Shown: piece after piece, positions 43,574-52,871 of the stretch | How positions within the stretch are numbered: position 1 is the stretch's first letter | How the letters are laid out: every line of letters starts with the position of its first letter | NCBI RefSeq assembly: GCF_002028425.1 | Contig: NZ_CP020042.1 | Coordinates: forward strand, 2,294,001-2,358,000 | DNA from: Streptomyces katrae | GTDB taxonomy: Bacteria > Actinomycetota > Actinomycetes > Streptomycetales > Streptomycetaceae | DNA length: 64,000 bases | Reading direction: 5' to 3' | Program-made: the position numbers and the translations under genes | Notes under the pieces: generated by a model | What the model was told of the DNA's origin: nothing | Seen by the model: only the letters and a program-made list of their open reading frames with translations | Database searches by the model: none

Positions 43574-43677
43574 CCAACTCCTCCTACTCCCGGTCCCCGG
43601 GGCAGGGACGGGCTTTATAGCTCGTGGTGCGGTGCGTCAGTGCGGTGCCGCACGCTGACCGACCATAAGCAGACGGG

Positions 43678-43716
43678 ATTTCCCAAGCATGACCCATTTG
43701 TTTCGCACAAGTTAAC
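43678..43716 (-). promoter_or_regulatory. GlnR operator of glnA
   Basis: On the minus strand GTTAAC-n6-GAAAC-n6-GTCAT-n6-GAAAT matches the double gTnAC-n6-GaAAC GlnR box. Known in Streptomyces as the site for nitrogen-dependent control of glnA. Confidence 0.85.
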
Positions 43717-43751
43717 CAGGGTCCCGTCCAGGTCGCGTCGAAGCGCACCGG

Positions 43752-43757
43752 TACCGT
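43752..43757 (+). promoter_or_regulatory. -10 box of a likely leaderless transcript
   Basis: TACCGT ends six nt before the GTG at 43764 of the RDD-family gene. Confidence 0.5.
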
Positions 43758-43763
43758 GGTGGA

Positions 43764-44231
43764 GTGGACAACAGGCAAGCAATCGGTTCCTGGCTCTCCG
43801 GCCCCCGCGCGGCCGCCGAGGAGATGGGCGTCGACTTCGGCTATCCGGGCCAGCAGCTCGGCCTGCCGCAGTCGGGCCCCGGCTCCGTGGCCCGCTTCGG
43901 GCGCCGGCTCGGCGCGGTGGCCATCGACTGGATCGGCTGCCAGCTGATCGCATACGGGCTCATCACCCATGGCGACCTGGCCTCGGCCGGCAACTGGACG
44001 CTGGGGCTCTTCGTGGTCCTGTCGATCCTCACCGTGGGCACGGTGGGCTTCACTCCCGGCAAGCGGATCCTCGGCCTCCGGGTGATTTCGCAGCACGGCG
44101 GCCGCCTCGGCCTCCTGCGCGTGGCGTTCCGTACGGTGCTGCTGGCCCTGGTCGTCCCGGCGCTGGTCTGGGACCGGGACGGCCGCGGACTGCACGACCG
44201 GCTCTCGGGCGCGGTCCAGGTCCGCATCTGA
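43764..44231 (+). CDS. RDD-family membrane protein
   Basis: A 155-aa protein with the RDD pattern: Arg in ARFGRRLGAVAIDWIG (first helix with the Asp), a second helix (WTLGLFVVLSILTVGTVGF), TPGKRILGLRV, then VWDRDGRGLHDRLSG. Three membrane helices. RDD proteins are proposed transporters or membrane chaperones; the role here is unknown. It is divergent from glnA across the GlnR site; whether GlnR affects it is open. Confidence 0.85.
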   Translation: MDNRQAIGSWLSGPRAAAEEMGVDFGYPGQQLGLPQSGPGSVARFGRRLGAVAIDWIGCQLIAYGLITHGDLASAGNWTLGLFVVLSILTVGTVGFTPGKRILGLRVISQHGGRLGLLRVAFRTVLLALVVPALVWDRDGRGLHDRLSGAVQVRI

Positions 44232-44333
44232 CACGGAAACGAAAGCGAACGCGGGAGCGCCCTGCGAGCCGGACGGCTCGCAGGGCGCTCCTGTGTTTCG
44301 TATACGTGTGGCGAAGGGCGTACGAGCGTACGG

Positions 44334-45026
44334 TCAGCGCGGGCGCTGGCCGCGCATGCCGCGCCCGGGGACCGGACCCTTCGGGATGGGCATGTTGCTC
44401 ATCAGGTCGCCCATGGCCCGCAGCTTGTCGTTGACCTGGGTGATCTGGGGGCCCGCCAGGACGCGCGGCAGCTTCAGAAGCGTCGTGCGGACCTTCTTGA
44501 GCGGCACCTCGCCCTCGCCGTTGCCCACGATGAAGTCGTGGACCGGGACGTCGGGCATGATCCGGGCCAGCTTCTTCTTCTCGGCCGCGAGCAGGGACTT
44601 CACCCGGTTGGGGTTGCCTTCGGCGATCAGGACCACGCCCGCCTTGCCGACGGCCCGGTGGACGATGTCCTGGCTGCGGTTCATCGCGACGGCCGGGGTG
44701 GTGCTCCAGCCCCGTCCCACGTTGTCCAGTACGGCCGCGGCAGCGCCCGGCTGCCCCTCCATCTGCCCGAAGGCAGCCCGCTCGGCCCGCCGTCCAAAGA
44801 CGATCGCCATCGCGAGGAACGCCACCAGGAAGCCCAGGATGCCCAGGTAGACCGGGTGGCCGATCAGGAAGCCGATCGCAAGAAAGACACCGAAGGTGAC
44901 GATTCCCACGCCCGCGACGATCAGACCGACCTTCGGGTCGGCCTTGCGCGTCATCTTGTACGTCAGGGCGATCTGCTTCAGTCGCCCGGGGTTCGCAGCA
45001 GTCTCTGCGTTTGACTTCCTCGCCAT
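44334..45026 (-). CDS. DUF4191 membrane protein
   Basis: A 230-aa actinobacterial DUF4191 protein starting MARKSNAETAANPGRL, with two adjacent membrane helices (about residues 37-75: VGLIVAGVGIVTFGVFLAIG and LGILGFLVAFLAMAIV) and a soluble C-terminal domain with NVGRGWSTTPAVAMNRSQDIVHRAVGKAGVVLIAEG. Conserved next to lipA in actinobacteria; function unknown. ATG at 45026 fits; the longer frame adds non-family residues. Confidence 0.85.
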   Translation of the reverse strand: MARKSNAETAANPGRLKQIALTYKMTRKADPKVGLIVAGVGIVTFGVFLAIGFLIGHPVYLGILGFLVAFLAMAIVFGRRAERAAFGQMEGQPGAAAAVLDNVGRGWSTTPAVAMNRSQDIVHRAVGKAGVVLIAEGNPNRVKSLLAAEKKKLARIMPDVPVHDFIVGNGEGEVPLKKVRTTLLKLPRVLAGPQITQVNDKLRAMGDLMSNMPIPKGPVPGRGMRGQRPR

Positions 45027-45036
45027 GAGGCGAAGT

Positions 45037-45264
45037 TTACGTGGCCTGCGGGGTACGGGTGGCCGCGGCCTCGAGTACGTGCTCGGTTTCCACCCGGTCC
45101 TTGGCCCTGCGGCGGTCCTCCAGGACGGCCGTCCAGGCGTTGCGGCGGGCACCGCTCATGAGCAGCGATTCGATGCCGCGGAAGGCCTCACTGAAGGACG
45201 GAATGGCGATGGCGCGGACGGGCGCGGCCTGCATGATGTCGGTCCCTACTCTCGGTACTCGCAT
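45037..45264 (-). CDS. Small conserved hypothetical protein between lipA and DUF4191 genes
   Basis: A 75-aa basic protein. Residues 20-60 (SFSEAFRGIESLLMSGARRNAWTAV) form an amphipathic helix-rich segment; no known domain. It ends 10 nt before the DUF4191 start, so the two are likely co-transcribed. An internal ATG at 45234 with GTAGGGAC upstream may be the true start (65 aa). Confidence 0.6.
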   Translation of the reverse strand: MRVPRVGTDIMQAAPVRAIAIPSFSEAFRGIESLLMSGARRNAWTAVLEDRRRAKDRVETEHVLEAAATRTPQAT

Positions 45265-45350
45265 CGGTGGCGTGTGCGGTGCGTGGATCCAGCGTCACTC
45301 ACTGGTGTTACCAGGGCATGACCGGTGGGTCAAACGTGATGAAAGATTGA

Positions 45351-45394
45351 CGCGGCCCGCCGGGCTCTCCCAATGAAAGAGCCTAGGGGCCGCG
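45351..45394. terminator. lipA terminator
   Basis: CGCGGCCC (45351-45358) pairs with GGGCCGCG (45387-45394), and an inner GGCTCT/AGAGCC pair extends the stem. Downstream of lipA on the minus strand. Confidence 0.6.
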
Positions 45395-45458
45395 CCATCA
45401 CGCATTACCGATTAGTAAGTTATTGTGCCCGACTTCACACGGAGTGTGACGAAGTGGA

Positions 45459-46406
45459 TCACGCTTCCGCGCGCTTCTCCATCGCCTGCGCGTAAAGACG
45501 GCCCGCGCGGTAGGACGACCGGACCAGCGGGCCGGACATCACGCCGGAGAAACCGATCTCCTCGGCCTCCTTCGCCAGCTCGACGAACTCGGCCGGCTTC
45601 ACCCAGCGCTCCACGGGGTGGTGGCGCGGCGAGGGGCGCAGGTACTGGGTGATGGTGATGAGCTCGCAGCCCGCCTCGTGCAGCTCCTTCAGCGCCTCCG
45701 AGACCTCCTCGCGCTCCTCGCCCATGCCCAGGATCAGGTTGGACTTGGTGACGAGGCCGTAGGCACGGGCCTGCCGGATCACGTCGAGCGAGCGCTCGTA
45801 GCGGAAGCCGGGGCGGATCCGCTTGAAGATCCGGGGCACGGTCTCGACGTTGTGCGCGAAGACCTCGGGGCGGGAGGCGAAGACCTCCTCCAGCAGCTCC
45901 GGGACGGCGTTGAAGTCGGGGGCCAGCAGCTCGACCTTGGTGTGGCCGCCCTCGCGGCCCGCCGTCTGCTGGTGGATCTGGCGCACGGTCTCCGCGTACA
46001 GCCAGGCGCCGCCGTCGGCCAGGTCGTCGCGGGCGACGCCGGTGATGGTGGCGTAGTTCAGGTCCATCGTGACCACGGACTCGCCGACGCGGCGGGGCTC
46101 GTCACGGTCCAGGGCCTCGGGCTTGCCCGTGTCGATCTGGCAGAAGTCGCAGCGCCGGGTGCACTGGTCGCCGCCGATGAGGAACGTGGCCTCGCGGTCT
46201 TCCCAGCACTCGTAGATGTTCGGACAGCCGGCTTCCTGGCACACCGTGTGCAGCCCCTCGCCCTTCACGAGGTTCTGCATCTTCGTGTACTCGGGACCCA
46301 TCTTCGCCCGGGTCTTGATCCACTCGGGCTTGCGCTCGATGGGGGTCTGGCTGTTGCGGACCTCCAGGCGCAGCATCTTGCGTCCGTCGGGTGCGACTGC
46401 GGACAC
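45459..46406 (-). CDS. lipA: Lipoyl synthase
   Basis: A 315-aa radical-SAM enzyme inserting two sulfurs into octanoyl-E2. The auxiliary cluster cysteines lie in [15 protein letters not shown] and the radical-SAM cluster in CTRRCDFC. The C-terminal RSSYRAG supplies the auxiliary-cluster serine. GGGAG lies 6 nt before the GTG at 46406. lipB is upstream on the same strand. Its substrates here are the lipoyl domains of the E2 encoded at 33.8 kb. Confidence 0.96.
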   Translation of the reverse strand: MSAVAPDGRKMLRLEVRNSQTPIERKPEWIKTRAKMGPEYTKMQNLVKGEGLHTVCQEAGCPNIYECWEDREATFLIGGDQCTRRCDFCQIDTGKPEALDRDEPRRVGESVVTMDLNYATITGVARDDLADGGAWLYAETVRQIHQQTAGREGGHTKVELLAPDFNAVPELLEEVFASRPEVFAHNVETVPRIFKRIRPGFRYERSLDVIRQARAYGLVTKSNLILGMGEEREEVSEALKELHEAGCELITITQYLRPSPRHHPVERWVKPAEFVELAKEAEEIGFSGVMSGPLVRSSYRAGRLYAQAMEKRAEA

Positions 46407-46528
46407 GACCGGCTCCCTGTGACTTCGATTCTTCGGCGCCCACCAGGGTACGCCCGTAATTCGTACGCTCTTACGTCCGGCCAACCCGGGGACCGCCGGA
46501 CGCATTCCCCCCGGCTTCCCCCCGGCCG

Positions 46529-47350
46529 TCAGCCGGCGGCCGGGGCGGGCTCGGGCCGGGCCTCGCGCTCGATCTCGCGCGGCTTCAGCTCGGCGTGCTC
46601 CAGCACGTCCTTCAGGTGCCGCTCGACGACCGGCAGCACCTCGGCGATGGTGATCTCCCGGCCCAGCTCGTACGAGAGCGAGGTCACACCGGCGTCCCGG
46701 ATCCCGCAGGGGATGATCCGGTCGAACCAGGTGCTGTCCGGGTTCACGTTGAAGGAGAAGCCGTGCATCGTGACGCCCTTGGCGACGCGGATGCCGATCG
46801 CGGCGAGCTTGCGGTCCTCGCGGCGCTGGCCGGCGTTGGACGGGGCGTACTCGGGGCCGTTGAGGCGGGCGTCGAACTCGTCGTCGCCTATCCGGGGGTC
46901 GAAGTCCAGGGACAGGCCGCCGATCTTCGGGCGCTCCTCCACGGGGTCGCCGAGCACCCAGACGCCGGAGCGGCCCTCGACCCGGGTGGTCTCCACGCCG
47001 AACTCGGCCGCGGTGCGGATGAGCGCCTCCTCCAGGCGGCGGACGTGGGCGACCACGTCGACCGGGCGGGGCAGCTTCATGATCGGGTAGCCGACCAGCT
47101 GGCCCGGGCCGTGCCAGGTGATCTTGCCGCCGCGGTCCACGTCGATGACGGGGGTGCCGTCGAGGGGGCGCTCGCTGGGGTCGGTGCGCCGGCCGGCGGT
47201 GTAGACGGGCTCGTGCTCCACCATCAGGCAGGTGTCGTCGATCTCGTCGGCGAAGCGGGCCGCGTGGACGCGCCGCTGCTCCTCCCAGGCCTCGGTGTAC
47301 TCGACGGATTCCGGCCCGAAGCCCAGATGGACAAACCGAAGCTCAGTCAC
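46529..47350 (-). CDS. lipB: Lipoyl(octanoyl) transferase
   Basis: A 273-aa LipB that moves octanoyl from acyl carrier protein to E2 and GcvH lysines. Visible motifs are [18 protein letters not shown] and KIGGLSLDF with the catalytic Lys, and IIPCGI with the catalytic Cys. GGAGG lies about 8 nt before the GTG at 47350. The Glu/Pro/Ala-rich C-terminal tail is an actinobacterial extension. lipA follows 122 nt downstream. Confidence 0.95.
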   Translation of the reverse strand: MTELRFVHLGFGPESVEYTEAWEEQRRVHAARFADEIDDTCLMVEHEPVYTAGRRTDPSERPLDGTPVIDVDRGGKITWHGPGQLVGYPIMKLPRPVDVVAHVRRLEEALIRTAAEFGVETTRVEGRSGVWVLGDPVEERPKIGGLSLDFDPRIGDDEFDARLNGPEYAPSNAGQRREDRKLAAIGIRVAKGVTMHGFSFNVNPDSTWFDRIIPCGIRDAGVTSLSYELGREITIAEVLPVVERHLKDVLEHAELKPREIEREARPEPAPAAG

Positions 47351-47427
47351 CGCAGCGCCTCCTCGTTGAACCTGCTGTGTGCACGTATCCGCACCGGTCC
47401 AGAGTACGGCGGCCCCCGCGCGGCCCC

Positions 47428-47808
47428 TCAGGGCCCCGGGACGGCAGCGGGACCGGGCCCGGTGGTGGGCTCGGTGCCGGGCTCGGTCGTGGGCTCGGTG
47501 CCGGGCTCGGCCGTGGGCTCGGTGCCGGGCTCGGTCGTGGGACCGGGGGCGGGGAGGAGGCGGGGGCGCCTGCGGCCGGCCGGGGGGCGGTCCGGGTCCT
47601 CGTCGGCCCGCGGCAGCCGGCGGTGGCCCTCGGAATGGTCGTTGACCCAGCCGCACACCCCGCAGGCGTAGCGCCCGTCCAGCCCCGCGATGTGGGTGCC
47701 GCAGCGGCGGCACTGCCCCTCGGTCAGCTCGGGGGCGGGCAGCGGGGCGCCGGGCTGCGGGTTCGCGTGCGCGTCGGGCGGATGCGCCCCGCGAGGTCGG
47801 CGGCTCAT
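47428..47808 (-). CDS. Zinc-ribbon-like small protein with Thr-Glu-Pro-Gly repeats
   Basis: A 126-aa protein. Residues about 30-55 contain [23 protein letters not shown], two Cys-x2-Cys knuckles that would bind one zinc. The C-terminal 45 residues are low complexity, built from TEPG units encoded by 18-bp DNA repeats at 47460-47540. ATG at 47808. It lies between lipB and the divergent HTH gene. Function unknown. Confidence 0.62.
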   Translation of the reverse strand: MSRRPRGAHPPDAHANPQPGAPLPAPELTEGQCRRCGTHIAGLDGRYACGVCGWVNDHSEGHRRLPRADEDPDRPPAGRRRPRLLPAPGPTTEPGTEPTAEPGTEPTTEPGTEPTTGPGPAAVPGP

Positions 47809-47982
47809 GGGGGCGCAGCTTACGCGGAGGTCGTGGACCCGTCCGTAAAGCACCCCACACATTCTGCACACGATCGGATGAATGTGGGGCAGAGAGGGCG
47901 GCACAGGCGGAGTTCGCCGCTACATTCACGCCGTTCACAGGGCCGGGACTCCGGTCCGTCACGTACGGGAACCGTGGAGCCG

Positions 47983-49425
47983 ATGACGGAACGACCTGCC
48001 CAGCGCGTCCCCAACCGGCAGCTCGCCGCGCTGATCGCGGAAGCCGGGTTCTCCAACGCAGGGCTCGCCCGCCGCGTCGACCAGCTGGGGCTGGAGCACG
48101 GGCTGGATCTGCGGTACGACAAGACCTCCGTGACCCGGTGGCTGCGCGGCCAGCAGCCCCGCGGCACCACGCCCGCGCTGATCGCGGAGGTCTTCACCAG
48201 GCGCCTCGGGCGGCGGCTGTCGGCTCAGGACCTGGGCCTGGACGCGTGCGCCCCCGTGTACGCGGGGCTGGAGTTCGCGGCCACCCCGGAGGAGGCCGTG
48301 GACATCGCGAGCGGGCTGTGGCGCAAGGACTCCGGTTCGCACGCGGAGCTGCGCAAGATCGCCTTCACCCCGGCCGGGCTGGTGGTGCCCAGCCGCGACT
48401 GGCTGATCGGGCGGCCCGACGAACGGGTGGGACGCGGCGCGGACCCCGCCGCCGCCGGCCGGGTCCCGGCGCAGGGCCGCACCACGGTGCCCCGGCAGCG
48501 GCAGATCGACCGGGGCCCCGGGCAGCGGGTCACGAGCGGTGACATCGCGGCTCTGAGGTCGGTCAGCGAGCTGTTCCGCACCCTGGACCACGCCTACGGC
48601 GGCGGCCACGCCCGCCAGGCCCTGGTGCGCTACCTGGAGCACGAGGCCGAGCCGATGCTGCGCGGCACGTACGGGGAGACCACCGGGCGCCGGCTGTTCT
48701 CGGCCGCCGCCGACCTGACCCGGCTCGCGGGCTGGACCTCGTACGACATCGCCGCGCACGGGCTGGCCCAGCGGTACTTCGTCCAGGCGCTGCGGCTGGC
48801 GCAGGCCGCCGGGGACCGGCCGTACGGGTCGTACGTGCTGGTCACGATGAGTCGCCAGGCGGTCTACCTCGGGCACGGCCGGGAGGCGGTACAGCTGGCC
48901 CGGGTCGCCCAGCAGGGCGTGGGTTCCGGTCCGCCGCCGGTGGTGCAGGCGCTGCTGCACGCGGCGGAGGCGCGGGGGCACGCGGTGCTGGGCGAGGTCC
49001 GGGCGGCGACGGCCTCCCTGGTGCGGGCCGAGCGGTCGCTGGGCGCGGCCCGGCCCGGGGACGACGTACCGCACTGGGCGCGGGCCTTCGACGAGGGGCA
49101 GTTGGCCGACGAGTTCGGGCACTGCCACCGCGACCTCCAGCAGTACCGGGCCTCGGCCCAGCACGCGGAGCGCTCGCTCCAGCTGCGCTCGCCCGGGTAC
49201 GCGCGCTCGCGGCTGTTCTGCCGGGTGGTGCTGGCGACGGCCCGGCTGGGGCTGGGGGAGCTGGACCAGGCGTGCGCGCTGGGGGCGGAGGCGGCGCAGC
49301 AGGCGAGCGAGATGCGGTCGGTGCGGGCGGTGGAGTACGTGCGCGACTTCGAACGCCGGCTGGAACCGTACCGGGACGCGGCGGCGGTCCGGACGTACCG
49401 GGACCGGGTGTCGGCGCTGCCCTGA
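47983..49425 (+). CDS. HTH transcriptional regulator with TPR-like C-terminus (NsdA-like)
   Basis: A 480-aa protein. Residues 10-60 form an XRE-like HTH ([55 protein letters not shown]). The rest is helical, TPR-like, with repeated Ala/Leu/Arg helices ([38 protein letters not shown]). This organisation is shared with Streptomyces developmental or antibiotic regulators such as NsdA, but a specific orthology is not claimed. ATG at 47983 with a close GGAG. Confidence 0.8.
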   Translation: MTERPAQRVPNRQLAALIAEAGFSNAGLARRVDQLGLEHGLDLRYDKTSVTRWLRGQQPRGTTPALIAEVFTRRLGRRLSAQDLGLDACAPVYAGLEFAATPEEAVDIASGLWRKDSGSHAELRKIAFTPAGLVVPSRDWLIGRPDERVGRGADPAAAGRVPAQGRTTVPRQRQIDRGPGQRVTSGDIAALRSVSELFRTLDHAYGGGHARQALVRYLEHEAEPMLRGTYGETTGRRLFSAAADLTRLAGWTSYDIAAHGLAQRYFVQALRLAQAAGDRPYGSYVLVTMSRQAVYLGHGREAVQLARVAQQGVGSGPPPVVQALLHAAEARGHAVLGEVRAATASLVRAERSLGAARPGDDVPHWARAFDEGQLADEFGHCHRDLQQYRASAQHAERSLQLRSPGYARSRLFCRVVLATARLGLGELDQACALGAEAAQQASEMRSVRAVEYVRDFERRLEPYRDAAAVRTYRDRVSALP

Positions 49426-49561
49426 CCCGGCCGGGGTCCGCACGGGCGGACCCCGGCCGGTGGCGGGCTGGACCCCGGCCGCTGCCGTCGGGCCGGGCTC
49501 GTCAGGCCGCTGCCGTCGGGCCGGTGCCAGGCCGGGCCAGTGCCAGACCGGGCCGGTGCCC

Positions 49562-50812
49562 TCAGGCCGCTGCCGGGAGGACCGGCTCGGGGTGGCTCTG
49601 GAGGGGGATGCCGAAGTCGCGCAGCAGGGCCGTGGCGGCGCGGCGGGCGGAGTGCAGGGCGCCCTGGACGGTGTTGGAGTCGCGGTGGTCACCGCAGACG
49701 TAGAGCCCGGCCAGGACCCGTACGGGCCGCTGCCGGTCGTGCGGCGGGGGCATGGCCGGGACGGCCTCGGGGGTGTGGTGGACGGCCAGCGGCTCCCAGT
49801 CCCGGGTCGCGGTGTCGTAGAGCCGGGCCAGGCGGGCCGCGACCGTGCGGGCGGGCGGCGGGGGGCCGTGCACGGTGGTGGTGACCAGGCTGCGGCCGGC
49901 CGGGGCCCGGGTCGGGTCGACGGCGCTCATCACGGTGGTGTGGGCCACGGGCCACTTGGGGTCGGCGTCCAGGAGCAGCGAGCCGTCCCAGGGCAGCGGC
50001 TCCGCGGTCGCGTGGTGGATGACGGTGACCTCGTGGAAGGCGGGCACCCGCAGCCCGGGCAGCAGTTCGGCCGCGGCGCGGGCGCCGGTGGCGAGGAGGA
50101 CGGAACGGCAGGCGAAGTCGCCGTGCTCCTCGGTGGTGACGAGGTTGGTCGCCACCGACCGCACCCGTATCCCGGTCCGCACGGTGCCGGGCGGCAGGCC
50201 GGCGGCGAGCAGGTCGGGCAGGGCGGCGGCGCCGCCCTCGGGCACGGCGAGGCGGCCGCGGGCGAAGGTGCGCAGCGCGAGGTCGGCGACGCGGCTGGAG
50301 GTGGTGAGCTCCGGGTCGCGCAGCAGGGCGGAGAGCAGGGGCCGCAGGATCCCGTTGACGGTACGCGGGGGCAGGCCGCGGGAGCCGAGGGCGGCGAGGG
50401 CGGTGCGTTCGGGCCGGGCGAGGAGACGGTCCGGGGGCAGCGCGGCGAGGCGGGCGAGGGCGGCGCTGAGCCGGGCCTGGTCCAGGCTGCCGCTGGCCAG
50501 GGCGCGGGCGGGGGTCAGGGCCCCGGCCCGCTGCCGCTTTCCGTCGGCTCCGTGCACCAGGACCCCGGGCGCGAAGGGGCGCAGGCTGAGCGCCTCCAGG
50601 CCCGGGGTGCGGGCGGGTTCGGTGTAAGCGGTGTTGAGGAGCTGGCCGACCCGGTCGAGGCGGAAGCCGTCGGCCGATGCGGTGGCCATGCGTCCGCCGG
50701 GGTCGTCGGCGGCCTCCAGGACGCTGACGCTGACCCCGGCGGCGATCAGGTGGTGCGCGGCCGCGAGTCCTGAGACTCCGGCTCCTACGATGACGACGTC
50801 GCTGCTGAGCAC
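49562..50812 (-). CDS. FAD-dependent amine-oxidase/protoporphyrinogen-oxidase-like oxidoreductase
   Basis: A 416-aa flavoprotein. The N-terminal dinucleotide motif DVVIVGAGVSGLAAAHHL with VLEAADDPGGRMATA is the amine-oxidase/NAD(P)-binding Rossmann signature, and the C-terminal LYVCGDHRDSNTVQGALHSARRAA is the flavin-closing motif. Cytoplasmic; no signal peptide. Substrate unknown. GTG at 50812 after GGGGAGGGG. The TIGR01777 gene lies 203 nt upstream on the same strand. Confidence 0.87.
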   Translation of the reverse strand: MLSSDVVIVGAGVSGLAAAHHLIAAGVSVSVLEAADDPGGRMATASADGFRLDRVGQLLNTAYTEPARTPGLEALSLRPFAPGVLVHGADGKRQRAGALTPARALASGSLDQARLSAALARLAALPPDRLLARPERTALAALGSRGLPPRTVNGILRPLLSALLRDPELTTSSRVADLALRTFARGRLAVPEGGAAALPDLLAAGLPPGTVRTGIRVRSVATNLVTTEEHGDFACRSVLLATGARAAAELLPGLRVPAFHEVTVIHHATAEPLPWDGSLLLDADPKWPVAHTTVMSAVDPTRAPAGRSLVTTTVHGPPPPARTVAARLARLYDTATRDWEPLAVHHTPEAVPAMPPPHDRQRPVRVLAGLYVCGDHRDSNTVQGALHSARRAATALLRDFGIPLQSHPEPVLPAAA

Positions 50813-51015
50813 GTGCCCCTCCCCGAGGTCGGCGCGGCGGCTGTGTGGGGATCCTTCTTCCCCCAACGGACTCCAGGAGAACCCGAGTCCGGCGCGGTAT
50901 TGCGCACAACTCCGGTCGCACGGCGGTCGCATGCGGGTCACAACCGGTCGCACGCGGACGGGGGGTGCGCCGGACCAGCGCCTGGACCACAGGGTGGGGA
51001 CGGCGGCCAGGTCGT

Positions 51016-51906
51016 CTAGGCGAGGGCGGCCTTGATGGCCTCCTCGATGCCGGGGTGGGCGAAGGTGAACCCGGCCTCCAGCAGGCGCTTCGGGCGGACC
51101 CGCTGGCTGCCCAGGACGTCCTGCGAGAACTCCCCCAGCACGACGCGCAGCACCGGCGCGGGGACCGTGCACAGCGTCGGCCGGTGCAGTACGCGGCCCA
51201 TCGCGGCGGTGACCTCACGGTTGGTCAGCGGCTCGGGGGCGGTGAGGTTGAACGGTCCCGACAGCCCGGGGGTTTCGGTCAGGAAACGCAGGGCGGCGAT
51301 CTCGTCGTGCATCGAGATGTACGACCAGTACTGCCGCCCGTTGCCGAGCCGGCCGCCGATCCCGGCCCGGAAGAGGGGGAACAGCCGTCCCCACGCGCCG
51401 CCCTCGGCGGCAACCACCAGCCCGGTACGGGCGAACACGGTCCGGATCCCGGCGTCCTGCGCCGGGGCGGCGGCCGCCTCCCACTCGACGCAGACGGAGG
51501 GCAGGAACCCGGTGCCGGCGGGGGCGGACTCGTCGACGGCCCGGCTGCCGGTGTCGCCGTAGTACCCGACGGCGGACCCGCACACGAACACGGCCGGCGG
51601 TTCGTCCATCCCGGCGAGCGCGCTCGCGAGGGCGGCGGTGCCGAGCACCCGGCTGTCGCGGATCTCCCTCTTGTAGGCGTCCGTCCACCGGTGGTCCCCG
51701 ACCCCGGCCCCGGCGAGGTGGACCACGGCGTCACACCCGCGCAGCCCGACGGGGTCGACGTACCCGGCCCTGGGATCCCAGCGCGCCTCGTCCGGGGCGG
51801 CGGGGGTACGGCGGACGAAGCGGACGGTCTCGTGGCCGTCGGCGTGGAGGGAGCGGAGCAGGGCCCGGCCGATGAGTCCGGAGGCTCCGGTGATGGCGAT
51901 GCGCAT
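51016..51906 (-). CDS. TIGR01777-family NAD-dependent epimerase/dehydratase
   Basis: A 296-aa extended-SDR protein: MRIAITGASGLIGRALLRSL, VVHLAGAGVGDHRWTDAYKREIRDSR and GSAVGYYGDTG, with the YYG replacing the usual YxxxK region, as in the SulA/TIGR01777 family. C-terminal VLGSQRVRPKRLLEAGFTF is diagnostic. Physiological role unsettled in the family. ATG at 51906. Confidence 0.92.
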   Translation of the reverse strand: MRIAITGASGLIGRALLRSLHADGHETVRFVRRTPAAPDEARWDPRAGYVDPVGLRGCDAVVHLAGAGVGDHRWTDAYKREIRDSRVLGTAALASALAGMDEPPAVFVCGSAVGYYGDTGSRAVDESAPAGTGFLPSVCVEWEAAAAPAQDAGIRTVFARTGLVVAAEGGAWGRLFPLFRAGIGGRLGNGRQYWSYISMHDEIAALRFLTETPGLSGPFNLTAPEPLTNREVTAAMGRVLHRPTLCTVPAPVLRVVLGEFSQDVLGSQRVRPKRLLEAGFTFAHPGIEEAIKAALA

Positions 51907-51980
51907 GCGCCCAGTCTTCCCTTCTTGACGCGCCGCTCGCGCGGTGCGGCCCCGGCGGGCCTTACCGGCTTCGCCCTCTA

Positions 51981-52030
51981 CAGCCCCGCCGGCGTTTGAG
52001 GCGCGGAGGTCCGGGGGCGGAGCCCCCGGG
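51981..52030. repeat. Intergenic repeat with GGA-loop hairpin
   Basis: AGCCCCGCCGGCGTTTGAGG is followed by CCGGGGGC-GGA-GCCCCCGG (52011-52029), a perfect 8-bp hairpin with a three-base loop. I recognise this block as a frequent intergenic sequence in Streptomyces genomes; it may serve as a terminator for the convergent or tandem genes here. Confidence 0.55.
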
Positions 52031-52091
52031 AAACGTAGAAAGGGCGGGGCGGGGAGACGGCTCCGCGCAGCGGGACCGGCGCCGCCCGGGG

Positions 52092-52781
52092 TCAGCCGGC
52101 GCCCAGCCAGGTGCCCACCGCATAGGTGACCGCCATCGCCAGGCCCCCGCCCAGCACGTTCCGCAGCACCGCCCGCGGCACCGGCGCCCCACCCAGCCGC
52201 GCACTCACCACCCCGCACAGCGTCAGCGCCCCCAGCACCGCCCCCACCGTCACCGGCACCCGCCCCGAGGCCCCCGGCAGGACGATCGCCAGCAGGGGCA
52301 GCAGCGCCCCCACCGTGAAGGCGACCAGGCTGGCCAGCGCCGCGTGCCACGGGTTGGCCAGTTCGTCCGGCTCGATGCCCAGCTCCACCCGCGCATGCGC
52401 CCTCAGCGCGTCCCGTTCCGTCAGCTGTTCCGCCGCCTCCCGGGCCACGTCCCGGGTCAGGCCCCGCGCGGCCAGCAGCTCCGTCAGTTCGGCCAGCTCC
52501 GCCTCCGGGTCGTCCGCCAGCTCGCGCCGTTCCAGGTCCAGCGCCGCGCGCTCCGAGTCCCGCTGCGAGCTCACCGACACGTACTCCCCCACCGCCATCG
52601 ACAGCGAGCCCGCGAGCAGCCCGGCCACCCCGGCCGTGAGGATCTCCGCGCGCGAGGTGGTGGCGCCGGCCACGCCCACCACCAGGCCGGCCGTGGAGAT
52701 GATCCCGTCGTTCGCCCCCAGCACCCCGGCCCGCAGCCAGTTCAGCCGGGTGCTGATCGCCGCGCTCTGCGTCTGTGTCAC
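52092..52781 (-). CDS. VIT1/CCC1-family metal transporter
   Basis: A 229-aa membrane protein with the family start LRAGVLGANDGIISTAGLVVGVAGA, a second helix AGLLAGSLSMAVGEYVSVSSQRDSE, a cytoplasmic metal-binding helix pair rich in Glu/Asp (RRELADDPEAELAELTELL), and three C-terminal helices. Relatives move Fe2+ or Mn2+ out of the cytosol. GTG at 52781 with GGAG 3 nt upstream. Divergent from the SpoIIE phosphatase gene. Confidence 0.9.
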   Translation of the reverse strand: MTQTQSAAISTRLNWLRAGVLGANDGIISTAGLVVGVAGATTSRAEILTAGVAGLLAGSLSMAVGEYVSVSSQRDSERAALDLERRELADDPEAELAELTELLAARGLTRDVAREAAEQLTERDALRAHARVELGIEPDELANPWHAALASLVAFTVGALLPLLAIVLPGASGRVPVTVGAVLGALTLCGVVSARLGGAPVPRAVLRNVLGGGLAMAVTYAVGTWLGAG

Positions 52782-52871
52782 GGCTCCACTGTCGCGGCCG
52801 CCGCCCGCCCCGGCCAGCCCGCCGGGGCCACCCGGCGTGCGCCGCCCCGGACCCCGTACCAGGGTGGAGGG

